Shown here: one piece after another, positions 61,156 through 64,000 of the stretch | How the letters are laid out: each line of letters begins with the position of its first letter | Position numbering within the stretch: the stretch's first letter is position 1 | NCBI RefSeq assembly: GCF_900215505.1 | Contig: NZ_LT907844.1 | Coordinates: forward strand, 4,108,001 to 4,172,000 | DNA: 64,000 bases | Reading direction: 5' to 3' | Origin: Cohaesibacter sp. ES.047 | GTDB taxonomy: Bacteria; Pseudomonadota; Alphaproteobacteria; Rhizobiales; Cohaesibacteraceae | Notes under the pieces: generated by a model | The model's input: the letters and a program-made list of their open reading frames with translations, nothing else | Told to the model about the DNA's origin: nothing | The model's database searches: none | Position numbers and translations under genes: made by a program

Positions 61156-64000
61156 ATGCATATACTCGCTCCGCAGGCAGGCCGTATTGATGACGGAGAG
61201 GACGCTGTCGATCTGGGCCAATCGCCCGGCGACATCCTGATCCTGTCGGCCGCCGATAGCGAACTGTCCGCCTTGAGTGCGTCTGAGGCCTTGCGCCAGA
61301 GACGTGATCTGAGCCTGCGCCTCGTCAATCTGATGGCGCTCAATCACCCCTATTCAGTTGATCTCTATGTCGAGCAGACGGCGCGGCATGCCAAGGTGAT
61401 CATCGTGCGGGTGCTGGGCGGCATCGAGTATTGGCGCTACGGGCTGGAGCAATTGCAACGCCTGTCGCGCGGGTTTGGCGTCAAGCTTTTCGTCATGCCC
61501 GGCGATGACAAGTGGGATGAGAGTCTGGCGTCCCTGTCCAGTGAGCCTGTCGCCGAGGTGCGTCGGGCTTGGCGATACTTCGTTGAGGGAGGGCAAGAAA
61601 ACCTTGTCCATCTCATGGACTTCGCCTCGATCTGCTTCGATGGTGCGGCGGACACGGTTCCCTTCCCGTCTCCTCTGCCGCGCGTTGGTATCTATTCTGC
61701 GGGCAAGAGTTACAGTGGTGACGAGGGCATAAATTGCTATCTCGAGGAAACCACGGCGCTGGCAAATCGACCGGTCGTCCCGATCCTCTTCTATCGGTCC
61801 TATGTGCAAAGCGCCATGACGGCTCCGATTGATGATCTATGTGATGGTTTGAGGGATCTCGGGCTTCATCCATTGGCGCTGTTCGTTCCGAGCCTTAAGG
61901 ATTCTGAGGCGCAAGAATTTTTGCAGCAAGTCTTTCTGTCTCTTAAGCCAGACGTCTTTCTCAATTGCACGGCCTTTGCACTGTCCAAGGCTGGTGGCGC
62001 GCCCGAACCGACATTTCTGGATGGCTACGACTGCCCTGTTCTACAGGTCATGCTGTCCGGCTCTTCGCAACAGGCATGGGAGGAAAGCCCCAGAGGACTA
62101 TCCGCGCGAGATCTTGCCATGCATGTGGTCTTGCCGGAGCTCGACGGGCGCATTCTCAGTCGCGCCATCGCGTTCAAGGAAGAAGGCGAACTGGATGCGG
62201 CAACTGAATACAAGCCTGTCACTCTGGTGCCCCACCAGAACAGAATTGCCTTTGTTGCAGCTCAGGCGCACGCTTGGGCGACCTTGCGCGTAACCGCCCC
62301 GGACAAGCGAAAGATCGCGCTCGTACTGGCAAACTATCCCAACAAGGACAGCCGGATAGCCAATGGTGTTGGCCTCGATAGCCCCGCCTCTGTTGTCGGC
62401 CTGATGAAGACGCTGATCGCTGAAGGCTATTGCGTGGATGGAGCGCCGGAGGATTCCGATGCGCTGATGACGCAAATCCTCGCCGGGCCAACCAATGCCG
62501 ACGGAAGCGCCAACCGAAAAAGCGCATTCAGCCTCCTCGTCAATGAATACGAAGCATTTTTCAAGACGCTGCCCGAGACCGTTCGCGATGCCATATCGGA
62601 ACGCTGGGGTGATGCTTCGTCAGACCCGATGGTGCGCGAGGGCGCATTCCAGTTGCCCATTCTATCATTCGGCAATCTGGTAGTCGGGGTTCAGCCAGCG
62701 CGTGGCTATAACATCGATCCGAAGGAAACCTATCACGATCCGGATCTCGTCCCGCCACACAACTATTTTGCCTTCTATTTCTGGCTGAGAGAACGGTTCG
62801 GTATCCATGCGGTCGTTCATGCAGGCAAACATGGCAATCTTGAATGGCTGCCCGGCAAGGCGCTGGCTCTCAGCGACGCGTGCTACCCGGAAGCCGTTCT
62901 CGGGCCGGTGCCGCATCTCTACCCCTTCATTGTCAACGACCCGGGCGAAGGATGTCAGGCCAAACGACGCACGTCCGCCGTCATCATCGATCATCTCACG
63001 CCGCCACTGACCCGCGCCGAGGCGCATGGAGCTGGCGAAGAACTTGAGGCCTTGGTCGATGAATTCTATACCGCGCAAGGGGTTGATCCGCGCCGGTCGG
63101 CCAAGTTGCTTGATGAAATTCGCTTTCTGGCGAGCCGAACCGGTCTCGACAAGGACGCGGGCGTGGCCTCCGATGACAGCGATGATCAGGCATTGCAACA
63201 ACTCGACGCCCATCTCTGTGATATCAAGGAACTGCAGATCCGCGACGGTTTGCACATTCTGGGCCAATCACCGACAGACGGGCTCCTCGTCGACCTTCTC
63301 GTGTCCATTGCGCGCGTGCCGCGCGGGGGTGGCTCCGGGGACGCATCGCTCCATCGCGCGATAGCCTCTGACCTTGATCTTATCCTTGCAAATGAAATGT
63401 TTGATCCAATTGACTGCGATTTTGCAAAAGTCTGGACTGGACCGCGCCCGACTGAGCTGGCCGCAGTTTCTGATGCCCCATGGCGTCATTGTGGCGACAC
63501 CGTCGAGCGCATTGAAATCTTGGCAAGAAAACTTGTTTCAAAGGATATGACATGCCCCGATGGGTGGCAGAAAACCTGCGCGGTCCTTGATTGGATCGCT
63601 GAGGATTTGCGTCCGACCATCAAGGCCTGCGGTTCAGAAGAGTTCGGCAATTTGCTGAAAGGCCTGTCCGGTCGCTTCGTGCCGCCCGGCCCGTCCGGTG
63701 CACCGACGCGCGGAAGACCGGACGTCTTGCCGACAGGCCGCAACTTCTTTGCGGTCGATGTCCGATCCGTTCCTTCAAAAACAGCGTGGGCCATTGGCGA
63801 ATTGTCAGCCCAGCGCCTCGTCGAGCGGCACTATCAGGACGAGGGCGAATGGCTGCAGGCGATCGCCCTCACCTGCTGGGGAACCGCAAACATGCGAACC
63901 GGTGGCGACGATATCGCGCAGGCTTTGGCTCTGCTGGGTGTTCGACCGGTTTGGGAGCCTCAATCGGGTCGCGTGACGGGCATCGAAGTGCTCAAGCTGT
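61156..64000 (+). CDS. cobN: Cobaltochelatase subunit CobN (partial, runs off the window)
   Basis: About 948 residues are visible, starting MHILAPQAGRIDDGEDAVDL with AGAGG ahead. CobN segments include MALNHPYSVDLYVEQTARHA, VLGGIEYWRYGLEQL, FHxG-type VVHAGKHGNLEWLPGKALAL (about residue 553) and FIVNDPGEGCQAKRRTSAVI. CobN is the large subunit (about 1270 aa) that inserts cobalt into hydrogenobyrinic acid a,c-diamide, together with CobS and CobT and ATP. It lies 21 bp after cobW in the riboswitch-controlled operon. The 3' end is beyond the window. Confidence 0.95.
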   Translation, partial: MHILAPQAGRIDDGEDAVDLGQSPGDILILSAADSELSALSASEALRQRRDLSLRLVNLMALNHPYSVDLYVEQTARHAKVIIVRVLGGIEYWRYGLEQLQRLSRGFGVKLFVMPGDDKWDESLASLSSEPVAEVRRAWRYFVEGGQENLVHLMDFASICFDGAADTVPFPSPLPRVGIYSAGKSYSGDEGINCYLEETTALANRPVVPILFYRSYVQSAMTAPIDDLCDGLRDLGLHPLALFVPSLKDSEAQEFLQQVFLSLKPDVFLNCTAFALSKAGGAPEPTFLDGYDCPVLQVMLSGSSQQAWEESPRGLSARDLAMHVVLPELDGRILSRAIAFKEEGELDAATEYKPVTLVPHQNRIAFVAAQAHAWATLRVTAPDKRKIALVLANYPNKDSRIANGVGLDSPASVVGLMKTLIAEGYCVDGAPEDSDALMTQILAGPTNADGSANRKSAFSLLVNEYEAFFKTLPETVRDAISERWGDASSDPMVREGAFQLPILSFGNLVVGVQPARGYNIDPKETYHDPDLVPPHNYFAFYFWLRERFGIHAVVHAGKHGNLEWLPGKALALSDACYPEAVLGPVPHLYPFIVNDPGEGCQAKRRTSAVIIDHLTPPLTRAEAHGAGEELEALVDEFYTAQGVDPRRSAKLLDEIRFLASRTGLDKDAGVASDDSDDQALQQLDAHLCDIKELQIRDGLHILGQSPTDGLLVDLLVSIARVPRGGGSGDASLHRAIASDLDLILANEMFDPIDCDFAKVWTGPRPTELAAVSDAPWRHCGDTVERIEILARKLVSKDMTCPDGWQKTCAVLDWIAEDLRPTIKACGSEEFGNLLKGLSGRFVPPGPSGAPTRGRPDVLPTGRNFFAVDVRSVPSKTAWAIGELSAQRLVERHYQDEGEWLQAIALTCWGTANMRTGGDDIAQALALLGVRPVWEPQSGRVTGIEVLKL

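Overview
The window looks like the chromosome of a marine-type alphaproteobacterium of the order Hyphomicrobiales (Rhizobiales). This is inferred from a four-subunit sarcosine oxidase operon, an NDUFS4-type complex I subunit, a double cold-shock-domain protein, and a cobalamin riboswitch ahead of DUF1636-cobW-cobN. A Cohaesibacter- or Stappia-like genus is possible but not proven. About 39.5 kb of accessory DNA is followed by about 24 kb of ordinary chromosome.

Region 1 (1 to about 6.26 kb) is an AT-rich mobilizable element with plasmid genes. It has a MobV/Pre-type relaxase, a Panacea-domain (DUF4065) antitoxin overlapping a candidate toxin, and a rolling-circle Rep with a CPVC finger, an HUH motif and a catalytic-Tyr motif. 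It also has a three-gene operon around an SDH_sah (ClpP-fold) serine protease. It ends at a 5' half of a tRNA-Arg(UCU) gene. No integrase is visible.

Region 2 (about 6.3 to 38.4 kb) is a podovirus-type prophage. The late genes run leftwards in nearly T7 order: small terminase candidate, large terminase, portal, scaffold, capsid, a terminator, gp11- and gp12-like tail tubular proteins, three internal virion proteins, tail fibre, fibre chaperone, endolysin and spanins. The largest virion protein (1769 aa) combines a predicted PBECR nuclease-like domain, an HExxH zincin motif and an LPD38-like region. The replication end holds a P-loop ATPase, a RelE/HigA-type toxin-antitoxin pair with an operator inside its promoter, and an array of GGGGACAC repeats. 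No integrase, RNA polymerase or DNA polymerase gene is present.

An AT-rich cargo pair of the IetAS defence type (AAA ATPase plus subtilase) sits in reverse orientation between the scaffold and capsid genes. Its protease is cut off before the catalytic serine by an IS630-family element, which itself carries a second copy nested in its right terminal repeat. A third identical copy lies at the right edge of the prophage beside a membrane-protein cargo gene.

Region 3 (39.6 to 64 kb) is chromosomal. It holds an NDUFS4-like gene, tRNA-Pro(UGG), a DUF192 protein, a double cold-shock protein, a sirtuin, glyoxalase I, an M15-type lipoprotein peptidase, a CPA2 K+/H+ antiporter and a CoxG-like protein. 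It continues with a U32 tRNA hydroxylase, two saccharopine-dehydrogenase paralogs, an FMN reductase, folD, soxBDAG, and a B12-riboswitch-controlled DUF1636-cobW-cobN operon that runs off the window. Sarcosine oxidase yields 5,10-methylene-THF, which FolD can process, so folD near soxBDAG makes metabolic sense.
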